A stretch of DNA of 64,000 nt from Desulfobacteraceae bacterium UBA2245 (GTDB lineage Bacteria > Desulfobacterota > Desulfobacteria > Desulfobacterales > UBA2245): assembly GCA_002347265.1 (NCBI GenBank), contig DDYB01000003.1, positions 38,291 through 102,290 on the forward strand, in the 5' to 3' direction. Under the pieces are notes generated by a model. The model was not told the origin of the DNA. It made no database searches and saw only the letters and a program-made list of their open reading frames with translations. Every line of letters begins with the position of its first letter. Position 1 is the first letter of the stretch. The translations under genes were made by a program, and so were the position numbers. Below, piece by piece: positions 23,935-31,305 of the stretch.

Positions 23935-24413
23935 AAATCGGCGTTATCTCGGATACCCATCTCTCTGCGCCGGACAAGGCCATTCAGCGGGTTATTTCAG
24001 AAGTCTTTGACGGCATCTCCCTGCTCTTGCATGCAGGCGATATTACCCGCCTGAACGTACTAGAAGCTTTTGCGGGCAAGCAGGTCATCGGAGTCCGCGG
24101 TAATATGGATCATTCAGAAGTGGCGCACACTCTGCCGAAAAAGCGCATCATCAGCATTGAAGGATATCGTATCGGGCTGATCCATGGCTGGGGATCTTCA
24201 ACAGGAATAGAGGATCGCATACAGGACCAGTTCGATGCGGTCCACGCGATTGTATACGGACATACCCACAAACCGGCAAATCATATCAAGAACGGCATTC
24301 TCATGTTTAATCCCGGGGCTTTCTCCAGATCATTTCCCATGAGGCGCAATCCGTCTGCAGGGATTCTGACCATCGACGATGAGGGGATTCACGGCTCAAT
24401 TATACAATTATAA
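23931..24413 (+). CDS. YfcE/MJ0936-type metallophosphoesterase
   Basis: This encodes 160 residues with all metallophosphoesterase metal motifs in order: ISDTH (6-10), HAGDI, GVRGNMDH, LIHGWG and YGHTHKP. The small size and motif set are those of YfcE-type phosphodiesterases with two metal ions. The natural substrate is unknown; a cyclic nucleotide would fit the neighbours but is only a guess. It overlaps the PilZ gene by 4 bp. Confidence 0.88.
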   Translation: MKIGVISDTHLSAPDKAIQRVISEVFDGISLLLHAGDITRLNVLEAFAGKQVIGVRGNMDHSEVAHTLPKKRIISIEGYRIGLIHGWGSSTGIEDRIQDQFDAVHAIVYGHTHKPANHIKNGILMFNPGAFSRSFPMRRNPSAGILTIDDEGIHGSIIQL

Positions 24414-24450
24414 CAGTTGATTACTGATGCATACAAAGGAATTTGAAGAA

Positions 24451-25344
24451 ATGACACAGGCGGTATTTGAAACTGATTTTCCTGATCTGCGGCTTGCCAG
24501 ACGCGGAAAAGTTCGCGACATGTATGACCTGGGCGATGCTTTGCTGATGGTCGCTACGGACCGCATATCAGCCTTTGACGTTATCATGCAGGATCCGGTG
24601 CCGGACAAGGGGAAGATTCTGACCCGGATTTCCCGATTCTGGTTCAGCGTCATGGAACCTCTGGTGCCCAATCATATTCTTGCAACGGATGTTCGGGAAT
24701 ATCCGGCCGCGTGCCGACCCTACCAGGATATTCTAGAAGGCCGGAGCATGCTGGTCAAGAAAGCGTCTCCGCTTCCTGTCGAGTGCGTGGTGCGGGGATA
24801 TATCTCCGGCTCGGGCTGGCAATCCTACCTCGCGTCCGGAAAGGTATGCGGCGTCACCCTTCCAAAAGATTTGAGGGAGTCTGAAAAACTGCCTGAACCG
24901 ATTTTTACCCCGTCCACCAAAGAGGATGCCGGACACGATATCAACATTGATTTTGCAGAAATGCGGAATCGCATCGGTTTCAAGCTGTCTGAGAAAATAA
25001 AGGCGCTGAGCATTGCGATTTATCAAAAAGGGGCGGAGTTGGCGGATCAGAAGGGGATCATCATTGCGGACACCAAGTTTGAATTCGGGCTGCTTAACGA
25101 TGAGGTGATTCTGATCGATGAGGTTTTAACGCCGGACTCTTCACGTTTCTGGCCAAAGGCGTCTTATCAGCCCGGCCGAGGGCAGGAAAGCTTTGACAAG
25201 CAATACCTTCGCGACTATCTGGATTCGATCCGCTGGGATAAAAATCCTCCCGCTCCCGCGCTTCCACCGGAGGTTATCAACAATACCAGAGTAAAATATC
25301 TTGAAGCCTTAAAACGTCTTACCGGTATTCATAATGGATTTTAG
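24451..25344 (+). CDS. purC: Phosphoribosylaminoimidazole-succinocarboxamide synthase
   Basis: This encodes 297 residues from ATG 24451 (MTQAVFETDFPDLRL), chosen because family members start there; an in-frame ATG at 24427 is also possible. Its motifs are RRGKVRDMYD, ATDRISAFDV, VRGYISGSGWQSY, GIIIADTKFEFG, and DEVLTPDSSRFWP. It ligates aspartate to CAIR in de novo purine synthesis, using ATP. It lies 37 bp after the phosphoesterase and its end overlaps the next gene, so it may be read through from the signalling operon. Confidence 0.95.
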   Translation: MTQAVFETDFPDLRLARRGKVRDMYDLGDALLMVATDRISAFDVIMQDPVPDKGKILTRISRFWFSVMEPLVPNHILATDVREYPAACRPYQDILEGRSMLVKKASPLPVECVVRGYISGSGWQSYLASGKVCGVTLPKDLRESEKLPEPIFTPSTKEDAGHDINIDFAEMRNRIGFKLSEKIKALSIAIYQKGAELADQKGIIIADTKFEFGLLNDEVILIDEVLTPDSSRFWPKASYQPGRGQESFDKQYLRDYLDSIRWDKNPPAPALPPEVINNTRVKYLEALKRLTGIHNGF

Positions 25345-26287
25345 CCGTCAGAGACTTCCGATCTCGTCCATAGACGATCAAACCCAGACCTACAGAATCT
25401 CGACGGAAGAAAACTGCTGTGATCTGGCCGCATCCATAAAACATCTCGGATTGATTCATTGTCCGATTCTGATTCCGGCGTGCGACGGTTACGAGATCGT
25501 CAGCGGATTCAGGCGGATTCGCGCGTGTCGACAACTCGGATGGAACGATATTGATGCCCGGGTGCTTTCTTCCGATACCCCGGCTATCGAATGCGCCTGC
25601 CTGGCCATTGCCGAGAATTCGCTGCAGCGCCCCCTGAACTGGCTTGAGACTGCACGATCTTTCGAACTTCTCGATACAAGCGGCATTACTTCGGAAAGCC
25701 TGAGTCAAACCGCCTCCGTGCTCAGGTTGCCCGATCATCCTGAAATGATAAAAAAAATACGCAGGATCACCCGGCTTCCCGAACATGTTCAAAAATGCGT
25801 TCTCAATGAGACGATTTCGGTTGCCATGGCTCAGGAACTTGCCGCCAGATCCGAAGACGAGGCTGTTTATTTCGCCAGACTTTTTGAAGATCTGAAGCTG
25901 AGTTTAAATAAACAAAGAGAATTCATAAGTTTAACGGATGAAATTTCGCGAAGAGAAGAAATCCATGTGAAGGATTTACTCAATGCGCAACGTTTTCAGG
26001 AAATTCTTCACGATGACCGGCTGGATCGGGCGCAGAAAGTGCAGCAGCTTAGATTCTATTTGAAACAGCGCCGGTTTCCGAACATTACCCGGACTTATGA
26101 AAAATTCAACGAGCATCTTCAGCGGCTTGAATTGACAACCGGCATCGAGCTGTCCCCGCCTGGAAATTTCGAAGGTCGCCATTACACCTTCAGTCTTATT
26201 TTTCATGATTTATTCCAATTAAAAAAACAGATTGATTTTCTGAACCATCTTTTGTCTCATCCAGATCTTCATGCGCTGATGTTTTGA
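25334..26287 (+). CDS. ParB-like nuclease-domain protein
   Basis: This encodes 317 residues. The N-terminal ParB/Srx-type domain is seen in LPISSIDD, DLAASIKHLGLIHCPILIPA and the GxRRxxA motif variant SGFRRIRACRQLG (about residues 56-68). A helical segment with ENSLQRPLNWLETARSFELL then recalls the HTH part of ParB. The rest is unlike canonical chromosome-partitioning ParB, and no parA lies nearby. It overlaps purC by 11 bp. A DNA- or CTP-binding regulator is likely; its target is unknown. Confidence 0.65.
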   Translation: MDFSRQRLPISSIDDQTQTYRISTEENCCDLAASIKHLGLIHCPILIPACDGYEIVSGFRRIRACRQLGWNDIDARVLSSDTPAIECACLAIAENSLQRPLNWLETARSFELLDTSGITSESLSQTASVLRLPDHPEMIKKIRRITRLPEHVQKCVLNETISVAMAQELAARSEDEAVYFARLFEDLKLSLNKQREFISLTDEISRREEIHVKDLLNAQRFQEILHDDRLDRAQKVQQLRFYLKQRRFPNITRTYEKFNEHLQRLELTTGIELSPPGNFEGRHYTFSLIFHDLFQLKKQIDFLNHLLSHPDLHALMF

Positions 26288-26328
26288 TAATATTTTATTA
26301 GAAATTCAAATGTTTCGGGCATCTATGC

Positions 26329-26354
26329 ATGTATATTTATATAATAATATACAT
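26329..26354. promoter_or_regulatory. Palindrome upstream of the tetR-type promoter
   Basis: A perfect 9-bp inverted repeat, ATGTATATT (26329-26337) and AATATACAT (26346-26354), has an 8-bp centre. It lies immediately before the -35 box at 26360, as expected for a dimeric regulator such as the TetR protein encoded next. Confidence 0.5.
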
Positions 26355-26359
26355 TTTAC

Positions 26360-26387
26360 TTGACAAACATATTATAACTTCTATAAT
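26360..26387 (+). promoter_or_regulatory. Consensus sigma-70 promoter
   Basis: TTGACA (26360-26365), a 16-bp spacer, then TATAAT (26382-26387). Both boxes match the consensus fully. It drives the TetR-family gene, whose start is at 26418. Confidence 0.75.
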
Positions 26388-26394
26388 TCCATAC

Positions 26395-26414
26395 ATGAAT
26401 TAAATGGAATTCAT
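26395..26414. promoter_or_regulatory. Operator-like palindrome between -10 and start codon
   Basis: An inverted repeat, ATGAATT (26395-26401) and AATTCAT (26408-26414), has a 6-bp centre. It spans the expected transcript start, a position suited to repression or autoregulation. Confidence 0.45.
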
Positions 26415-26417
26415 TTT

Positions 26418-27074
26418 ATGGGAATCAAGCAGCGTAAAAAAAGGGAAAAAGAAAGAAGGCGGCAACAGATCATGGTTGCCGCCAAAAGAGTTTTCGCCGA
26501 AAAAGGGTTCACCAGAACCACCATTGAGGACATCGCCAGAGAAGCCGAACTGAGTCCGGGAACCTTGTATCTTTATTTCAAGAACAAGGATGAACTCTAC
26601 GCATCGCTTTCCCTCAGAATTTTAAAGTACCTCCAGATCCGCCTTGAAGATTTGCATGTTGCAAAAGGCCTGAGCCCCGAGCAGCGCGTCGCTTTGCTGA
26701 AGGAACTGCTTTATGATGTTTATGAGTTTGATCCGACGATTCTGATCAATATGTTTCACCTTCAATCCGGCGACACGATGAAAAACTTATCGCCGGAACT
26801 GCTCTTGGAAATTAAAACCATGTCGGATCAGGCGCTGTCGATACTTTCCAAGTTATTTGAAGATGTCGTTCAGAAAGGGACATTGGTTGATAGAAATCCA
26901 TTGGTGCTTGCCAATATTCTCTGGGCGCTTTTCGCAGGCATCGTTTTGTGGGAAGAAAGCAAGCAGACTGTTTCCGAAAAGAGCAGCAGCAATCTGAAAC
27001 AGACCCTGGAAACCGCGTTTGACATTTTTCACCGGGGTGTCTTTAAAATCGAACAAACCGAAAACAATACCTGA
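26418..27074 (+). CDS. TetR/AcrR family transcriptional regulator
   Basis: This encodes 218 residues. The N-terminal HTH is typical: RRQQIMVAAKRVFAEKGFTR, TTIEDIAREAELSPGTLYLY, FKNKDELY (about residues 15-62). The C-terminal ligand domain is helical and not assigned. The gene has a consensus promoter and two palindromes in front, suggesting autoregulation. The acs gene downstream (start 27371) is a plausible further target, so the ligand might be an acyl-CoA; this is inference. Confidence 0.88.
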   Translation: MGIKQRKKREKERRRQQIMVAAKRVFAEKGFTRTTIEDIAREAELSPGTLYLYFKNKDELYASLSLRILKYLQIRLEDLHVAKGLSPEQRVALLKELLYDVYEFDPTILINMFHLQSGDTMKNLSPELLLEIKTMSDQALSILSKLFEDVVQKGTLVDRNPLVLANILWALFAGIVLWEESKQTVSEKSSSNLKQTLETAFDIFHRGVFKIEQTENNT

Positions 27075-27370
27075 TGTAACTCGATCGTTTTTGAATGCCG
27101 ATTCCGCATTTCTTGCCGTAAGCGGCCATGATAATGGGTTTTCCTTCCGTAAACACATATTTACATAAAATGGAATGTTGTGGTATGGTGTATAAACAAT
27201 CATATCCGCCCATTATATATGGTTTTTAAAGCTGGCGGCGGGGTTTTGACGGCTTGAATTCTGGAAACAGCGCGCCCGTTTGATTCCTATGCGGGGCATC
27301 ATCGAGATTGTTGAGGTGGCAACCAAAGGCGACTGGCGAATAAAGTCGCTTCGTTTAAGGAGACAAGTAC

Positions 27371-29410
27371 ATGTCGGATAAAAAAGTAGTCGCAACAACC
27401 GAGGCTGAAATCGCCGTTCATTGGAAAGAAGAGGAATATTATTATCCTTCGACCCGCTTCATTGCGCAGGCCAATCTGACCGATGAGCGCATCTTCGAAC
27501 GTTTCAGCCTGGATCATTTTCCAGATTGTTTCAAGGAATATGCAGATCTGCTCGATTGGGACCGGTACTGGCATACCATACTGGATACCAGCGACGCTCC
27601 CTGCTGGAAGTGGTTTACGGGCGGAAAACTCAATGCTTCCTATAACTGTGTTGACCGCCATCTTGTGAAAGACAGGAACAAGACGGCCATCCATTTCGTT
27701 CCGGAACCTGAAACAGAACGTATCGAACACATCACGTATCAGGGGCTTTACAGGAGGGTGAATGAGTTTGCGGCCCTGCTCCGAGATTTTGCCGGTTTGA
27801 AGGCCGGAGACCGCGTGACGCTGCACATGCCCATGGTTCCCGAGCTTCCGATCACAATGCTGGCCTGCGCCAGACTGGGCGTCATTCACTCGGAAGTATT
27901 CGGCGGTTTCAGCGGCAAGGCGTGCGCCGACCGGATCATCGATTCCGGAAGCGAGGTGCTGATTACCATTGACGCATATTACCGGGGCGGGAAGCTGCTG
28001 GATCACAAGAGCAAGGCCGATGCGGCTGTCGAGGCATCTCTGAAAGAAGGTCACCTTGTTAAAAAGGTCCTGATATGGCAGCGGTATCACGGAAAATATT
28101 CCTGCGAAACTCCGCTTGTGAAAGACCGGGATTATGTCGTCAACGATCTTCTGAAGAACTATCGGGGCAGGATCGTTCCTCCAGTTTCCATGCCGGCCGA
28201 GGCCCCTCTGTTTCTCATGTACACAAGCGGCACAACCGGAAAACCCAAGGGCTGCCAGCACAGCACCGGCGGCTATCTGGCTTATGTGACCGCCACCGCC
28301 AAGCATATTCTCGATATTCATCCCGAGGATGTTTACTGGTGCATGGCGGACATCGGCTGGATCACGGGCCACTCCTATATTGTTTACGGTCCTTTGTCCC
28401 TGGGCGGGTCCACCGTTATTTATGAAGGCATACCCACCTATCCGGATCCGGGACGAGCCTGGCGCCTTGCCGAAGAGCTGAATGTCAATATTTTCCATAC
28501 TGCGCCCACCGCCATTCGCAGTCTGCGAAAAATCGGACCGAATGAACCGGCAAAATACAATTATCACTTCAAGCATTTGACAACAGTAGGTGAGCCCATT
28601 GAGCCCGAGGTATGGAAGTGGTATGAAGAGGTGGTCGGCAAAGGCGAGGCAGTCGTTGTGGATACCTGGTGGCAGACGGAAACCGGTGGATTTCTGTGCA
28701 GTACCGTACCAGCCTTGAAACCCATGAAGCCGGGCAGCGCAGGCCCGGCGGTTCCAGGCATTCATCCGGTCATATTTGATGAAGAAGGCAACGAGATTTT
28801 GCCTGGAGACGGCAAGGCCGGCAATATATGTATCCGCAATCCCTGGCCGGGTGCTTTTCAAACCATATGGGGAGACCGGGAGCGGTATGTTTCCGCTTAT
28901 TATGCGCGCTATTGCAAAAATCCGAAGAGCAAGGATTGGCGGGATTGGCCCTACCTCACCGGCGATGCCGCGGTTCAGGATAAAGACGGATACTATCGGA
29001 TTCTGGGCAGAATCGATGATGTAATCAATGTGTCAGGGCATCGGCTTGGAACCAAAGAAATCGAATCCGCCGTTCTGGTGGTTTTAGAAGTGGCGGAAGC
29101 CGCTGTTGTGGCCGTGGCCGATTCACTCAAAGGAACGGTTCCGGATCTTTATGTTTCCTTGAAGCCCGGGTTCCATCCCAGCCAGGAAATCGAAAAAAAA
29201 GTGGCAGACAGCATTATCGACGCGATCGGCAGAATTGCAAGCCCCCGGAAAATCTGGATTGTCAGCGACATGCCCAAAACAAGGTCGGGTAAGATCATGC
29301 GGCGGGTTCTTGCAGCCATTTCCAACGAGAAAGACGTGGGAGACACAACCACCCTGGCCAATCCGGAGATTGTTGAAGAAATCCAGAAGCTGGTCGCCGG
29401 ACTGCACTGA
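27371..29410 (+). CDS. acs: Acetyl-CoA synthetase (AMP-forming)
   Basis: This encodes 679 residues. Its adenylation motifs are MYTSGTTGKPKGCQHSTGGY (about 277-296), VVDTWWQTETGG (the Trp pair narrows the acyl pocket to acetate/propionate size), YLTGDAA, GRIDDVINVSGHRLGTKEIE, and the acetylatable Lys motif TRSGKIMRR near the C-terminus. It makes acetyl-CoA from acetate, ATP and CoA. In a complete-oxidising sulfate reducer this would be a catabolic entry or a recycling enzyme. A TTTACA/TATGGT pair near 27160-27189 may be its promoter, but it is weak. AAGGAGAC precedes the ATG. Confidence 0.93.
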   Translation: MSDKKVVATTEAEIAVHWKEEEYYYPSTRFIAQANLTDERIFERFSLDHFPDCFKEYADLLDWDRYWHTILDTSDAPCWKWFTGGKLNASYNCVDRHLVKDRNKTAIHFVPEPETERIEHITYQGLYRRVNEFAALLRDFAGLKAGDRVTLHMPMVPELPITMLACARLGVIHSEVFGGFSGKACADRIIDSGSEVLITIDAYYRGGKLLDHKSKADAAVEASLKEGHLVKKVLIWQRYHGKYSCETPLVKDRDYVVNDLLKNYRGRIVPPVSMPAEAPLFLMYTSGTTGKPKGCQHSTGGYLAYVTATAKHILDIHPEDVYWCMADIGWITGHSYIVYGPLSLGGSTVIYEGIPTYPDPGRAWRLAEELNVNIFHTAPTAIRSLRKIGPNEPAKYNYHFKHLTTVGEPIEPEVWKWYEEVVGKGEAVVVDTWWQTETGGFLCSTVPALKPMKPGSAGPAVPGIHPVIFDEEGNEILPGDGKAGNICIRNPWPGAFQTIWGDRERYVSAYYARYCKNPKSKDWRDWPYLTGDAAVQDKDGYYRILGRIDDVINVSGHRLGTKEIESAVLVVLEVAEAAVVAVADSLKGTVPDLYVSLKPGFHPSQEIEKKVADSIIDAIGRIASPRKIWIVSDMPKTRSGKIMRRVLAAISNEKDVGDTTTLANPEIVEEIQKLVAGLH

Positions 29411-29470
29411 ATTTCTTTTAGATTGATTTCCACCCTGCTTCGATTGTATTCGGGGCAGGGTGAATTTTAT

Positions 29471-30586
29471 ATGAAAGGCCGAAAAACAGGTTTGACGATT
29501 TCAAGGGTTTATATAGACGCTTCCATCGCCGACTCTCCGAAACTTGAGAACTTTTTGGCAAGAACACATGCCCCCTTTGAAGTTGTCGAGGATGCACGGA
29601 CCGTTTTTGAAGCGATCGGGGCGGCCGATGATCCGATCGAAAAGGCCAAGCACATTCTGTATCTGACACGCAACCGGGGCGCCTTTATCCGAGATTGCCC
29701 CGGTACCCGGAACTATACCTGCTGCGGGTATCGCATTCTGCATGTCGGTACGTACTGCATCATGGACTGTTCCTATTGCATACTGCAGTCATACTTCCAT
29801 CCGCCGGTTCTTCAATATTTTCTGAATCATGAGGACATGTGCGCCGAACTGGATGCCATGTTTGCTGAAAAACAGACGGTTCGCATCGGAACCGGGGAGT
29901 TTACCGACAGCATGATCTGGGAGTTGTGGACGGATCTGTCTTCTTTCCTGGTGCCCCGCTTTGCTTCTCAGCGATCCTGCATACTGGAATTAAAAACCAA
30001 GGCAACTACTGTTCAGCCGCTGCAGTGGCTTGTGCACAACCGAAAAACCATCATGGCCTGGTCGGTTAACGCCGATGCCGTGATTCGGAATGAAGAGAGA
30101 AACACGTCCTCTTTGAGTGCAAGACTCAAAGCCGCCGCGCTTTGTCAAAGCTGGGGGTATCCGCTGGCCTTTCATTTCGATCCCATGATCATCTATGAAG
30201 GGTGCGAACGGGAGTACCTTCAGGCGGCTGAGCAAATCTTTTCGGCGGTGGATGCCGGAAATGTCGTGTGGATCAGTATGGGGGCCTTCCGTTTCATGCC
30301 GGCGCTTAAACCAATCATTCAAAAACGGTTTCCGGCTTCCAAAATCGTTTATGGAGAATTTATTCCGGGGTTGGACGCCAAAATGCGGTATTTTAAGCCG
30401 CTTCGCATTGAACTGTACCGGAAACTGGCAAGCCGGATTCGGGAAATAGCGCCGAATGTTCGCATTTATCTGTGTATGGAAAGCGATGAGGTATGGGAAA
30501 AAACTTTCGGATACAAACCGGCGGATCTGGGAGGACTGCCGTTCATGCTGGACCAGAGCGCCAGGGAGCATTGCGGTCTTGAGTAG
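29471..30586 (+). CDS. Radical SAM protein of the spore photoproduct lyase family
   Basis: This encodes 371 residues from ATG 29471 (MKGRKTGLTISRVYID). The radical-SAM cluster motif is CIMDCSYC (Cx3CxxC) within CCGYRILHVGTYCIMDCSYC, the arrangement of spore photoproduct lyases. Later blocks GTGEFTDS, LELKTKATTV and YGEFIPGLDAKMRYF also match that family. Classical SPL repairs thymine spore photoproducts using S-adenosylmethionine. Nothing else in the window points to sporulation, so the substrate here is uncertain. Its stop overlaps the start of the nuclease gene. Confidence 0.8.
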   Translation: MKGRKTGLTISRVYIDASIADSPKLENFLARTHAPFEVVEDARTVFEAIGAADDPIEKAKHILYLTRNRGAFIRDCPGTRNYTCCGYRILHVGTYCIMDCSYCILQSYFHPPVLQYFLNHEDMCAELDAMFAEKQTVRIGTGEFTDSMIWELWTDLSSFLVPRFASQRSCILELKTKATTVQPLQWLVHNRKTIMAWSVNADAVIRNEERNTSSLSARLKAAALCQSWGYPLAFHFDPMIIYEGCEREYLQAAEQIFSAVDAGNVVWISMGAFRFMPALKPIIQKRFPASKIVYGEFIPGLDAKMRYFKPLRIELYRKLASRIREIAPNVRIYLCMESDEVWEKTFGYKPADLGGLPFMLDQSAREHCGLE

Positions 30587-31220
30587 AAGATGGGGTTTAT
30601 TTCGAATTGCCGGTTTACTGATCGTACTGCTGTTTTTTGCGGGTCACTGGTCGTGGTGCCATGCGAACGAGTGGGGTTATGTCGATCGGGTGGACGACGG
30701 AGATACCGTTGTTCTGGCCGACGGCCGCCGGATACGGTATCTTGGCATCAATGCCCCTGAAATTCAGCATGGCGGCAAATCCAGTGAGCCTTTCGGACGT
30801 GTGGCGACGCGCTTTAACAGAGATCTGGTGCTGCATCAGAAAATTCGACTCGAGTACGATGCCGAACGTCAGGATGCCTATGGCCGTGATTTGGCCTATC
30901 TGTTTCTTTCGAATGGTATTTTTGTAAATGCCGAAATCGTCCGGCACGGATACGCATACTGTCTGCCGAGCGCGCTCAACAAGCGGTATGAAACTCTTCT
31001 TCTTTTGGCCCAGCGCGAAGCCATGCAGCAGGGAAGGGGGCTCTGGCAGAAGATGAAAAAAAGCTCCGAACGGCTGGTTGGCAATATGAATTCAAAACGT
31101 TTCCATCGACCGGGATGTCAAGCCGCCCGGAATATGCGAAAAACGAATCAACTCTTTTTATATGGAAAGTGGAATGCATTCTGGAACGGCTATGCGCCCT
31201 GCCGGCAATGCCTGCCCTGA
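30579..31220 (+). CDS. Secreted thermonuclease (SNase)-family protein with Ada-like zinc tail
   Basis: This encodes 213 residues from TTG 30579, which overlaps the end of the preceding gene; this start gives a signal-anchor or signal peptide (FRIAGLLIVLLFFAG). The SNase domain has VDDGDTVVLADGRRIRYLGI, NAPEIQ and DAYGRDLAYLFL (Asp, Arg and Glu catalytic positions). The last 45 residues, NSKRFHRPGCQAARNM ending GYAPCRQCLP, form a His/Cys zinc-binding module like that of Ada. It is probably an exported nuclease that cuts DNA or RNA outside the cytoplasm. The start codon choice is moderately sure. Confidence 0.8.
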   Translation: MSRRWGLFRIAGLLIVLLFFAGHWSWCHANEWGYVDRVDDGDTVVLADGRRIRYLGINAPEIQHGGKSSEPFGRVATRFNRDLVLHQKIRLEYDAERQDAYGRDLAYLFLSNGIFVNAEIVRHGYAYCLPSALNKRYETLLLLAQREAMQQGRGLWQKMKKSSERLVGNMNSKRFHRPGCQAARNMRKTNQLFLYGKWNAFWNGYAPCRQCLP

Positions 31221-31248
31221 AAACCGGAACAGGATATAAAAACAGAAA

Positions 31249-31287
31249 ACGGCCCGTCTGCATTGAAATTGCGTGCAAACGGGCCGT
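31249..31287. terminator. Bidirectional terminator hairpin
   Basis: ACGGCCCGT (31249-31257) pairs with ACGGGCCGT (31279-31287) around a 21-nt loop that itself can pair (TGCA/TGCA). It lies between the convergent nuclease and EF-G-like genes. Confidence 0.7.
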
Positions 31288-31305
31288 AGTTTCGGAATAA
31301 AAAAC

